Shown: positions 6,316 to 11,370 of the stretch, piece after piece
Numbering within the stretch: position 1 is the first letter of the stretch
How the letters are laid out: each line of letters opens with the position of its first letter
From: a bacterium
GTDB taxonomy: Bacteria; Patescibacteriota; Minisyncoccia; Phycocordibacterales; UBA918
Assembly: GCA_027487145.1 (NCBI GenBank)
Contig: JAIYEC010000038.1
Coordinates: forward strand, 1 to 11,370
Reading direction: 5' to 3'
DNA: 11,370 bases
The notes under the pieces: model-generated
Told to the model about the DNA's origin: nothing
The model's input: the letters and a program-made list of their open reading frames with translations, nothing else
The model's database searches: none
Program-made: the position numbers and the translations under genes

Positions 6316-6331
6316 GGCGCCTTTCCTGTTT
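6303..6331 (+). terminator. Intrinsic terminator overlapping the end of the two-helix gene
   Basis: A 9-bp perfect stem (6303-6311 aaaggcgcc with 6316-6324 ggcgccttt) has a GTAA loop containing the TAA stop (6313-6315). It is followed by a broken T-tract (cctgttt). The GC-rich stem is convincing and the tail is weaker than usual. Confidence 0.75.
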
Positions 6332-6358
6332 GACTTATATCGAAACAACGGGCATACT
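6330..6358 (+). promoter_or_regulatory. Promoter of typA (TTGACT, 17 bp, CATACT)
   Basis: TTGACT at 6330-6335 matches the -35 consensus at five of six positions. It is followed after exactly 17 bases by CATACT at 6353-6358, which matches four of six. The predicted start near 6365 gives a leader of about 70 bases for typA. It is the best two-hexamer promoter in the window. Confidence 0.6.
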
Positions 6359-6395
6359 AATGGCGCTTATTACCGGCGTCTTTATTTGAGGTCTG

Positions 6396-6420
6396 TATCC
6401 CCTGAAGGGATATTTTTATT
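6396..6420 (+). promoter_or_regulatory. Terminator-like hairpin in the typA leader (possible attenuator)
   Basis: tatccc (6396-6401) pairs perfectly with gggata (6407-6412) around a 5-base loop, and TTTTTATT follows. It lies between the predicted typA promoter and the typA ATG, about 15 bases before the start. It could attenuate typA, or simply be a second terminator for the upstream operon if typA starts elsewhere. Confidence 0.5.
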
Positions 6421-6435
6421 TAAAACAGCACACAT

Positions 6436-8226
6436 ATGTCACAAGAGATTCGAAACATCGCGATTATCGCACACGTGGACCACGGCAAGACTACCTTGAC
6501 CGACGGTCTTATGGAATTCACTGGTGCACGCGAAGGCGATGCGTCAATGGATAATAATGCTCTAGAACAGGAGCGTGGTATTACCATTTACGCTAAAAAC
6601 ACTTCAGTTGAGTACAAAGGTACCAAAATCAACATTGTAGATACGCCAGGTCACGCCGACTTCGGTTCTGAGGTGGAACGTGTACTTCGATCTATCGACT
6701 GTGTGCTCCTTGTGGTAGACGCCCAAGAAGGTCCAATGCCACAGACTCGCTTTGTGCTCAAGAAGTCTCTTGAACTCGGCCTCAAGCCAATTGTGATCAT
6801 CAACAAGATTGACAAACCTGCTGCTGACCCAGACAAGTGTGAAGAAGATGTACTCGAACTCTTCCTTGAACTCGGAGCTTCAGATGAACAGTCAAACTTC
6901 CCAGTGGTGTACTGTATCGGTCGCCAAAAGGTAGCGAAGCTTAAGATGGAAGATGAACTCGTCGACCTCTCACCGGTACTCGATACCGTACTTGCACACG
7001 TACCGGCAGCCAAAGGTGTTGTAGACGGTGAAGCGCTCCGCGCCCAGGTATTTAACCTCGGCTACGACAACTTCCTTGGACGTCTTGCAGTTGCTCGTAT
7101 CTACGACGGTTCAATCAAGAAAGGACAGCAAGTATTTATTAAAGCTGAAGGTGAAGCTGTTAAGAAAGGAAAGGTGGTAAAGCTCTCAGGCTACCGTGGT
7201 GTAAAGCAGGTAGAGGTAGAAGAGGCGACAGCGGGAGACATCGTGCTTATCGCTGGTCTTTCAGATATCAACATCGGTGAAACTATCACCGACAACGAAG
7301 CAGCGGAAATTCTTCCAGCTATTTCAGTTGACGAACCAACTGTAGCAATGCAGTTCTCAGTAAACTCATCTCCATTTGCTGGTCGTGAAGGGAAGTATGT
7401 AACATCACGTCAAATCGGTGAACGTCTTGAAAAAGAAATGGAAATTAACGTGGGTCTTCAGGTAGAAGCAGCCGGTGGTGACGCTTACGACGTAAAAGGT
7501 CGTGGTGAAATGCACATCGCGATTCTCCTTGAGAACATGCGTCGAGAAGGCTACGAGCTCTCAGTCTCACAGCCAAAGGTAATCATCAAGGAAATTGATG
7601 GTCAAAAGATGGAACCGTTTGAAGAAGTAACGGTAGATGTTCCGTCAGAATTCCAGGGTTCAGTTATCGAACGTCTTTCAAACCGTGGTTTCCTCATGAT
7701 GAACATGATTCCACACGAGAACCAAGTACGACTTCTCTTTGAAGGTCCAACTCGTGGTCTCCTTGGCTTCAAGAACCAATTCATTATCGACACCAAGGGT
7801 GAAGGTATCCTTGCGTCACGCTTTCTTGAGTTCCGTCCATACGCTGGGGAAATCAAGAAGCGTCAGGTAGGGTCAATGATCTCAATGGCTAATGGTAAGG
7901 CACTGGCGTTTGCACTCTTTGGTCTTCAAGATCGTGGCGAGCTTTATATCGGTGCTGGTACTGAAGTGTATGAAGGAATGGTATTTGGTAACACCTCAAA
8001 GGGTGAAGAAATGACAGCAAACCCAACGAAGGGTAAGCAGCTTACCAACATGCGCGCTTCAGGTAGTGATGATGCGGTAAACCTCGTCCCACACCGTCCA
8101 GTAACGATTGAAATCGGTCTTGAAATCATGCAAGAGGACGAACTCCTCGAAGTCTGTCCTGTATCGATTCGCCTCCGAAAGCGATACCTCACCGAATCAG
8201 AACGCAAACGCGCTCCGAAGAACTAG
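6436..8226 (+). CDS. typA: Ribosome-associated translational GTPase TypA/BipA
   Basis: TypA/BipA is an EF-G-like GTPase that binds the ribosome and helps 50S assembly and stress or low-temperature growth. The 596-residue product is full length (E. coli about 607). GTPase motifs are G1 AHVDHGKTT (12-20), G2 ERGIT (46-50), G3 DTPGHADF (69-76) and G4 NKID (123-126). The expected G5 (YASALNG in E. coli) is replaced by YCIGRQ near 159-164. Domain 2 and EF-G-like III and V segments follow (SVDEPTVAMQFSVNSSPFAG, KGRGEMHIAILLENMRREGY), then the TypA-specific C-terminal domain (FALFGLQDRGELYIGAGTEV, KQLTNMRASGSDDAVNLVPH, CPVSIRLRKRYLTESERKR). There is no Shine-Dalgarno. Codon use is biased and G+C is higher than downstream, as expected for a well-expressed core gene. 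No terminator follows. Confidence 0.97.
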   Translation: MSQEIRNIAIIAHVDHGKTTLTDGLMEFTGAREGDASMDNNALEQERGITIYAKNTSVEYKGTKINIVDTPGHADFGSEVERVLRSIDCVLLVVDAQEGPMPQTRFVLKKSLELGLKPIVIINKIDKPAADPDKCEEDVLELFLELGASDEQSNFPVVYCIGRQKVAKLKMEDELVDLSPVLDTVLAHVPAAKGVVDGEALRAQVFNLGYDNFLGRLAVARIYDGSIKKGQQVFIKAEGEAVKKGKVVKLSGYRGVKQVEVEEATAGDIVLIAGLSDINIGETITDNEAAEILPAISVDEPTVAMQFSVNSSPFAGREGKYVTSRQIGERLEKEMEINVGLQVEAAGGDAYDVKGRGEMHIAILLENMRREGYELSVSQPKVIIKEIDGQKMEPFEEVTVDVPSEFQGSVIERLSNRGFLMMNMIPHENQVRLLFEGPTRGLLGFKNQFIIDTKGEGILASRFLEFRPYAGEIKKRQVGSMISMANGKALAFALFGLQDRGELYIGAGTEVYEGMVFGNTSKGEEMTANPTKGKQLTNMRASGSDDAVNLVPHRPVTIEIGLEIMQEDELLEVCPVSIRLRKRYLTESERKRAPKN

Positions 8227-8228
8227 TG

Positions 8229-8234
8229 TAAAAT
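8229..8234 (+). promoter_or_regulatory. -10-like hexamer directly before the HEPN gene
   Basis: TAAAAT, one mismatch from TATAAT, starts just after the typA stop and ends 6 bases before the ATG at 8241. The expected transcription start therefore coincides with the ATG. A TG precedes it immediately. No -35 is clear; readthrough from typA is also possible. Confidence 0.45.
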
Positions 8235-8240
8235 ACATAG

Positions 8241-8660
8241 ATGATTGCGCAGGATGAACTGTTTAGAATCTCGCTTTCAAGATTTAAGGAGGCAAAGATT
8301 CTAATGGAAAACGGTCGCTTTGATGGTGCGGTCTATCTATGTGGTTATGCTTTAGAATTGCTTTTGAAGCGTCATATTTGTATTGTTTTGAATTGGGATG
8401 ATGGTTATCCAAGTTCAAATAAGGAATTTGAAAAATTAAAAACATTCAAAACACATGACTTGGATTGCCTTTTAAAATTATCTGGCTTAGAAAAACAAAT
8501 TAGGTCTAACAGTAAGCTATTTGCCTCTTGGCAGATAGCAAATACATGGGATTCTGAAATCAGATATAGAAATATTGGTACTGTCAGTGAAGCAGAAGCA
8601 GCTAATACTATAAATGCATCCAGAACATTGTTAAACTATATTAATGATTTAAATAAATAA
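8241..8660 (+). CDS. HEPN domain protein
   Basis: HEPN domains are small helical bundles found in RNases, toxins and nucleotidyltransferase partners. The 139-residue product is all-helical and has the usual HEPN first helices, ISLSRFKEAKILMENGRFDG then GAVYLCGYALELLLKRHICI (residues 29-48). A KTHDLDCLLKLSG segment (70-82), a WDSEIRYR block (103-110) and a last helix follow. The R-x4-6-H ribonuclease motif of toxin-type HEPNs is not apparent: after R108/R110 there is no His. It may therefore be a binding rather than a cleaving member. The gene is AT-rich (hand count about 33% G+C for 8281-8640) after the roughly 48% typA, suggesting recent acquisition. The next gene starts one base after its stop, so the two form a pair. 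Confidence 0.75.
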   Translation: MIAQDELFRISLSRFKEAKILMENGRFDGAVYLCGYALELLLKRHICIVLNWDDGYPSSNKEFEKLKTFKTHDLDCLLKLSGLEKQIRSNSKLFASWQIANTWDSEIRYRNIGTVSEAEAANTINASRTLLNYINDLNK

Positions 8661-8661
8661 T

Positions 8662-9105
8662 ATGACATTCATTTTAGATAAATTTAAATCTATAGTCGAT
8701 AAGATAATAAGTGATAAAGATACTTTAGACTTTTTTGCTGTAATAAAAAGATTTGATATCGAAGATAAGTGGGACGTCGTGTTAAGCGCTGAATGGATTA
8801 AGCAAAGCAATAACCAAGAAGATTTAGTCTATATAATTGAATTACTAAAGAATGAATACGATGATAAAATAGATTTTGTCTCTAGATTATTGACTTTCAG
8901 TCCCGATGAGAAATTTATAACAGACATAGCTGAATCAGTAACTAGAAATAATCTAAATGAAGGTTACCGGGGAGAAATTGTTGTTTCAGAAGATCTAATA
9001 ATTTCAGAAATTAATATTATTCGATTAGATAAAGTTAAATATCAGGGCATTAAAACTAGTGTTTCTGCAAAAGTTGACTCTTTAGATGAAATGATATTTG
9101 AATAG
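8662..9105 (+). CDS. Unrecognised partner protein of the HEPN gene
   Basis: The 147-residue product has no signal peptide or membrane helix and should be cytosolic. Its first half appears helical, with an IKRFDIEDKWDVVLSAEWIK segment (about 28-47) and an acidic stretch (LLKNEYDDKIDF). The second half includes predicted strands (EIVVSEDLIISEINIIRL, YQGIKTSVSAKVD). I do not see a nucleotidyltransferase GS-x-DxD motif, so it is not an ordinary MNT partner of a HEPN protein. The 'KWDVVLSAEW' pattern resembles small proteins I recall encoded beside HEPN genes, but I cannot verify that. It is very AT-rich (about 26% G+C over 8641-9120) and lies one base after the HEPN stop with no Shine-Dalgarno, indicating coupled translation and shared origin. 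Confidence 0.65.
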   Translation: MTFILDKFKSIVDKIISDKDTLDFFAVIKRFDIEDKWDVVLSAEWIKQSNNQEDLVYIIELLKNEYDDKIDFVSRLLTFSPDEKFITDIAESVTRNNLNEGYRGEIVVSEDLIISEINIIRLDKVKYQGIKTSVSAKVDSLDEMIFE

Positions 9106-9149
9106 TTTAAATGTATTTAAATTTTGCAATCGAAATCAATAGAAATTTG

Positions 9150-10280
9150 ATGTTGAAAACTCAAAAATTCTCTCTCAAAGACCATCTTTTTAATGAAGTG
9201 AAAGTTAAGAAGTTGGCGAAGGATATAAAGACTGTATATCCGGAATTTCAGGAAAAGAAATTTGTGAAAGTGGTGGTAGGGAAATTTCCACAGCTGGAGC
9301 TGATGCAGCGGATTGCACATATCTCGACGATGCTTCGGCAGTATCTACCACCAGACTACCTTCAAGCACTTGCTGTGTTGGTGGCGTCGCTGCCAGCGCC
9401 GTGTGACCCGACAAAGTCTGATGATGACTTTGGTGAATTTATTTATGCCCCATATGGGCATTTTGTAAGTGAGTATGGGTGTGAGAAGCGCTATCTCAAA
9501 CAGTCGCTTACTGCAATCAAAGAAATCACCCAGCGCTTTTCGTGTGAGTGGGCGATACGGAATTATTTAAATACGTTTTCGAAAGAAACCCTTGCGGAGC
9601 TGAAGAAGTGGACGAAAGACCCCCACTACCACGTACGCAGACTCGTGAGTGAAGGAACCAGACCAAATCTCCCGTGGGCGAAGAAGGTGTCAATTACTTC
9701 AGTAGATACCTTACCGCTACTTGAACTACTTTATACCGATAAGACTCGTTATGTAACGCGCTCTGTCGCCAATCACCTCAATGACATTGCGAAGGGCCAC
9801 CCTTCGCTAGTTGTAGAGACACTCAAGCGCTGGCAGGTGAGCGGGAAGCAAAACGAAACTGAGATGAAGTTCATCTTAAAACACTCCCTTCGTACGCTTG
9901 TGAAGCAGGGGAATAAAGACGCGCTTGCGCTCCTTGGTTATGGTTCTACTAAAGTTTCGCTTGAGTTATTTGTAATAAAAACACCAAAGGTGAAGATTGG
10001 GGAGGTACTTGAGTTTTCTTGCGTACTTCAAAGTACTGATAAAACCCCGCAGGACTTCATCGTCGATTACATCATAGACTTTAAGAAGGCTAATGGCACA
10101 CACGCCCAAAAGGTTCATAAATTAAAAGCCACTCACCTAAAGCCAAAAGAGAAAGTAACTCTTACCAAGAAGCATCCGCTTCGTGTGATGACTACCCGCA
10201 CACTGTACCCTGGTGAACATAAGGTCACCCTGCAGGTAAATGGCAAGTTATTTGATACGCACAACTTCTTGTTATACTAA
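9150..10280 (+). CDS. AlkC-like DNA alkylation repair glycosylase with C-terminal Ig-like domain
   Basis: AlkC and AlkD are HEAT-repeat DNA glycosylases that remove alkylated bases without flipping them out. The product (376 residues from this start) has an N-terminal LKDHLFNEVKVKKLAKDIKT segment, helical repeats, and the family marks HYHVRRLVSEGTRPNLPWAK (about 159-178) and YVTRSVANHLNDIAKGHP (200-217). After about residue 268 it becomes strand-rich (GEVLEFSCVLQS, DFIVDYIIDFKKANG, RTLYPGEHKVTLQVNG), matching the Ig-like domain present in some AlkC enzymes. The frame opens at 9111, but MLKTQKFSLKDHL at 9150 fits the family N-terminus better, and the extra 13 codons lie in AT-rich DNA. Neither start has a Shine-Dalgarno. 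The substrate cannot be read from the sequence; 3-methyl purines are usual for AlkC. Confidence 0.78.
   Translation: MLKTQKFSLKDHLFNEVKVKKLAKDIKTVYPEFQEKKFVKVVVGKFPQLELMQRIAHISTMLRQYLPPDYLQALAVLVASLPAPCDPTKSDDDFGEFIYAPYGHFVSEYGCEKRYLKQSLTAIKEITQRFSCEWAIRNYLNTFSKETLAELKKWTKDPHYHVRRLVSEGTRPNLPWAKKVSITSVDTLPLLELLYTDKTRYVTRSVANHLNDIAKGHPSLVVETLKRWQVSGKQNETEMKFILKHSLRTLVKQGNKDALALLGYGSTKVSLELFVIKTPKVKIGEVLEFSCVLQSTDKTPQDFIVDYIIDFKKANGTHAQKVHKLKATHLKPKEKVTLTKKHPLRVMTTRTLYPGEHKVTLQVNGKLFDTHNFLLY
10270..10278 (+). promoter_or_regulatory. Extended -10 promoter overlapping the end of the AlkC-like gene
   Basis: TGTTATACT (TGN plus TATACT) overlaps the last codons and the stop of the upstream gene. It ends 6 bases before the ATG at 10285, so the predicted transcription start is the ATG itself. 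Confidence 0.58.
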
Positions 10281-10284
10281 ATCC

Positions 10285-10446
10285 ATGAACATTAGATTAT
10301 TTGTATTTTTGGTGGCCATGCTTGGTGCATTAACGTGGTTGTTTGGCGGCCGTATTGAATCTATTCAAGAAGAGAATACTCAAGAAGATGTACTTGGAAA
10401 TACGCTTGATGCTGCTAAAGATGCAGCCTCCACCTTGACGCGGTAG
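10285..10446 (+). CDS. Small single-pass membrane peptide (53 aa)
   Basis: The product starts with a hydrophobic helix (about 3-20, IRLFVFLVAMLGALTWLFGG) and continues as a polar, acidic, helical tail (IESIQEENTQEDVLGNTLDA...). This fits a signal-anchored peptide with its tail outside, or a cleaved short peptide. The frame extends back to 10240 inside the AlkC-like gene, but the ATG at 10285 gives a clean hydrophobic N-terminus and is placed exactly at the predicted transcription start. No Shine-Dalgarno is present. It lies 4 bases after the upstream stop. The family is not recognised. Confidence 0.65.
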   Translation: MNIRLFVFLVAMLGALTWLFGGRIESIQEENTQEDVLGNTLDAAKDAASTLTR

Positions 10447-10449
10447 CTG

Positions 10450-10500
10450 GCTTATCTGTTTTATAAGCGACAAACGGCAAGGAGAATGTCTTGCCTTCCT
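10450..10500 (+). other. Two hairpins in the gap after the small membrane peptide
   Basis: gcttat/ataagc (10450-10455 and 10463-10468) and ggcaag/cttgcc (10476-10481 and 10490-10495) are 6-bp stems. Neither has a proper T-tract; the second is followed by ttcct. They may form a weak terminator for the 10285 gene. Most of the 171-base gap 10447-10617 is otherwise non-coding upstream DNA. Confidence 0.35.
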
Positions 10501-10563
10501 CAAACATAAACATTGAAGTATCTGAGAACTATGGATGGAGGGTTCAGGATCATGGGAGTTAGT

Positions 10564-10579
10564 AAAAAAAAAAAAAAAA
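10564..10579 (+). repeat. Homopolymer run of 16 A in promoter region
   Basis: Sixteen consecutive A residues end 5 bases before the TATAAA hexamer at 10585, occupying the -35/spacer zone. Such runs bend DNA and are prone to length change by slippage. In reads they are also a common source of assembly error. Confidence 0.9.
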
Positions 10580-10581
10580 CG

Positions 10582-10610
10582 TGGTATAAATTTATTAGGA
10601 GAGAAAGGAG
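10582..10610 (+). promoter_or_regulatory. Extended -10 and Shine-Dalgarno for the gene at 10618
   Basis: TGGTATAAA (10582-10590) is a TGN-extended -10 directly after the A run, with predicted start near 10597. AAGGAG at 10605-10610 lies 7 bases before the ATG at 10618, an ideal Shine-Dalgarno that decides the start codon. Confidence 0.6.
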
Positions 10611-10617
10611 AGAAGTT

Positions 10618-10959
10618 ATGAGGGCGCCAAATGGTATGTCATTTTCACCTTCGATATCAGGGCGGTATGCTATGGCGGTTGGCTGGGAGGTGTTGGCTGA
10701 GTGCAGAGCTGAGTTTGAGGAATCAGTACTCAAGGATACACCTTTTACCTTCACTGTCGGTGCTTTAGACAGAGAGTCGTTAGGTAGCCTCTACAACAGG
10801 GGTGCTGATGAGACCATCAGGCTTTTGGCAATCTACGTCAATCAGACAGTGCGGAATTATCACGACGATCTTCCGTATCGGGTTGAAAGGGTGTTACATG
10901 AGCCAGGCACAGACAAGTATCACTGCTTCATTCGGAGGAAGAAGGTGGTGCAAAAATAG
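10618..10959 (+). CDS. Unrecognised soluble protein (113 aa)
   Basis: The product has no signal peptide or membrane helix. It begins MRAPNGMSFSPSISGRYAMA and continues with a mixed helix/strand pattern (WEVLAECRAEFEESVLKDTP, FTFTVGALDRESLGSLYNRG). Next comes a helix EETIRLLAIYVN-like region (DETIRLLAIYVNQTVRNYHD), and then a probable strand pair ending HCFIRRKKVVQK. The frame extends upstream to 10513 through five Lys codons of the A run, but the strong Shine-Dalgarno at 10605-10610 and the -10 at 10585-10590 place the real start at 10618. A good terminator begins one base after the stop, so it is a single-gene unit. Function unknown; one of only two genes here with a classical leader. Confidence 0.7.
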   Translation: MRAPNGMSFSPSISGRYAMAVGWEVLAECRAEFEESVLKDTPFTFTVGALDRESLGSLYNRGADETIRLLAIYVNQTVRNYHDDLPYRVERVLHEPGTDKYHCFIRRKKVVQK

Positions 10960-10960
10960 C

Positions 10961-10991
10961 GGGAGGGGTCTCTTTGGCCCCTCCTGTTTTT
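10961..10991 (+). terminator. Intrinsic terminator after the 10618 gene
   Basis: ggagggg (10962-10968) pairs with cccctcc (10978-10984), extended inward by T-G and C-G pairs around a 5-base loop, and is followed by tgttttt. The strong GC stem, U-tract and position right after the stop make it a good Rho-independent terminator. Confidence 0.9.
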
Positions 10992-11008
10992 GTAAGGAAA
11001 AGTCAGGA

Positions 11009-11017
11009 TGGTAGTCT
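11009..11017 (+). promoter_or_regulatory. Extended -10-like element before the last gene
   Basis: TGGTAGTCT has the TGN extension and the key T, A and final T of a -10. It ends 7 bases before the ATG at 11025, predicting a leaderless transcript. The 11-base string TGGTAGTCTTA is identical to that at 6061-6071. The hexamer itself matches TATAAT at only three positions. Confidence 0.38.
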
Positions 11018-11024
11018 TATTGGT

Positions 11025-11370
11025 ATGAAAACAGCAATTATTCTGCCAGCCTTGGCATTTATCGCCTTAGTAGCCTTTCCAACTAGCTCGTACGCTCTTT
11101 CGTGTATCGATCCTGAAGGAGCCGTAAAGTATTTCTCTGAAGATGCTGATTTACTCATCGTGACAGCGGTCCCGAAAGAAAATAAAGAGCATATTAAAGT
11201 CCATGCGAATAAGATGGACCCAAACGCTGCTTATAATGAAGGGTACACAGCTCAGTACTTAGAAGTGTCAGAAGCACATCGTGGTGGTGTTCCAGATAAG
11301 ATGTGGGCGTACTTTCAGCGTAATGGTACCTGGAATTATCTTTGTGCCGGTGAACCAGCCAAGATTGGTA
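11025..11370 (+). CDS. Secreted protein, 3' end outside window, possibly TIMP-like fold
   Basis: The frame is open from 11025 to the window edge (115 codons visible). It begins with a signal peptide (MKTAIILPALAFIALVAFPT, likely cut after SSYA), so the mature protein would start LSCIDPEGAVKYF. The visible part has a Cys close to the mature N-terminus, an ADLLIVTAVPKEN strand, a helical insert, then MWAYFQRNGTWNYLCAGEPA. An N-terminal Cys followed by a strand with a later Cys near a 'GEP' turn faintly recalls bacterial TIMP/NTR-like domains; this is a guess. No lipobox of the usual form is present. There is no Shine-Dalgarno near the ATG. Full identification needs the missing 3' part. Confidence 0.75.
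   Translation, partial: MKTAIILPALAFIALVAFPTSSYALSCIDPEGAVKYFSEDADLLIVTAVPKENKEHIKVHANKMDPNAAYNEGYTAQYLEVSEAHRGGVPDKMWAYFQRNGTWNYLCAGEPAKIG

Noticed and set aside
6651..8207. Long reverse-strand open frames inside typA
   Set aside because: They are Ser/Arg-rich antisense shadows of a well-conserved gene, with no start signals and no recognisable family.
8241..9105. Standard MNT-HEPN toxin-antitoxin assignment
   Set aside because: The partner lacks the GS-x-DxD nucleotidyltransferase motif and the HEPN protein lacks an evident R-x4-6-H motif, so the label would be unsupported.
9111..9149. Longer N-terminus for the AlkC-like protein
   Set aside because: The extra 13 residues do not fit the family N-terminus, have no start signal and lie in AT-rich DNA.
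10513..10617. Upstream extension of the 113-residue gene through the A run, with possible slippage-based frameshifting in five Lys codons
   Set aside because: A near-perfect Shine-Dalgarno and an extended -10 both lie downstream of the A run and point to the ATG at 10618, so the run is more likely promoter DNA than coding.
10802..11014. Overlapping forward frame across the end of the 10618 gene and its terminator
   Set aside because: It reads through the terminator hairpin and overlaps a better supported gene; composition looks non-coding.
1..11370. CRISPR arrays, insertion sequences, attachment sites or recoded stop codons
   Set aside because: No regularly spaced direct repeats, transposase-like frames or terminal inverted repeats were seen. 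I did not find a tRNA 3'-end direct repeat flanking the AT-rich module, and TGA acts as an ordinary stop at 6050-6052.

Overview
The window reads as a compact chromosomal segment of a Candidate Phyla Radiation (Patescibacteria) bacterium, most likely of the Parcubacteria group. This rests on remembered family resemblance, not a search. The supporting signs are the lemA-htpX-DUF3137 gene run, several small exported proteins of types I associate with that group, short intergenic spaces, all genes on one strand, few Shine-Dalgarno sites, and a tRNA without an encoded CCA end. TAA, TAG and (once, at 6050-6052) TGA act as stops, so the standard bacterial code fits.

Layout. Positions 1-872 hold the C-terminal half of groEL and its terminator. 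Positions 899-1036 hold a 45-residue membrane peptide. Positions 1071-3810 carry lemA, htpX and a DUF3137 membrane protein, a probable envelope quality-control group, followed by tRNA-Ser(GGA) at 3819-3905. Positions 3971-6315 form an envelope block: a membrane-anchored cysteine-containing protein, an exported helical-repeat protein with its own terminator, then a run of three genes (an anchored beta-sandwich protein, a 54-residue overlapping peptide and a two-helix membrane protein). Positions 6436-8226 encode the ribosome-associated GTPase TypA/BipA behind a leader that contains a terminator-like hairpin. Positions 8241-9105 are an AT-rich two-gene accessory module: a HEPN-domain protein and an unrecognised partner one base downstream. 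An AlkC-like DNA glycosylase with a C-terminal Ig-like domain follows at 9150-10280. The right end holds a small membrane peptide, an unknown 113-residue protein behind a promoter next to a 16-base A run, and the start of a secreted protein cut by the window edge.

The most striking pattern is regulatory. Six genes (899, 3971, 5251, 8241, 10285, 11025) have a -10-like hexamer ending only 6-8 bases before the ATG. Transcripts would then begin at or within a few bases of the start codon and be leaderless. Several of these, and other genes here, have a TGN-extended -10. Only two genes (6097 and 10618) have a strong Shine-Dalgarno, and both sit behind an extended -10 that leaves room for a leader. 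The window therefore appears to use two start modes.

No CRISPR array, insertion sequence, rRNA or prophage is visible. The nearest thing to a possibly undescribed system is the AT-rich HEPN/partner pair, together with the leaderless-start architecture and the poly(A)-spaced promoter at 10564-10590.
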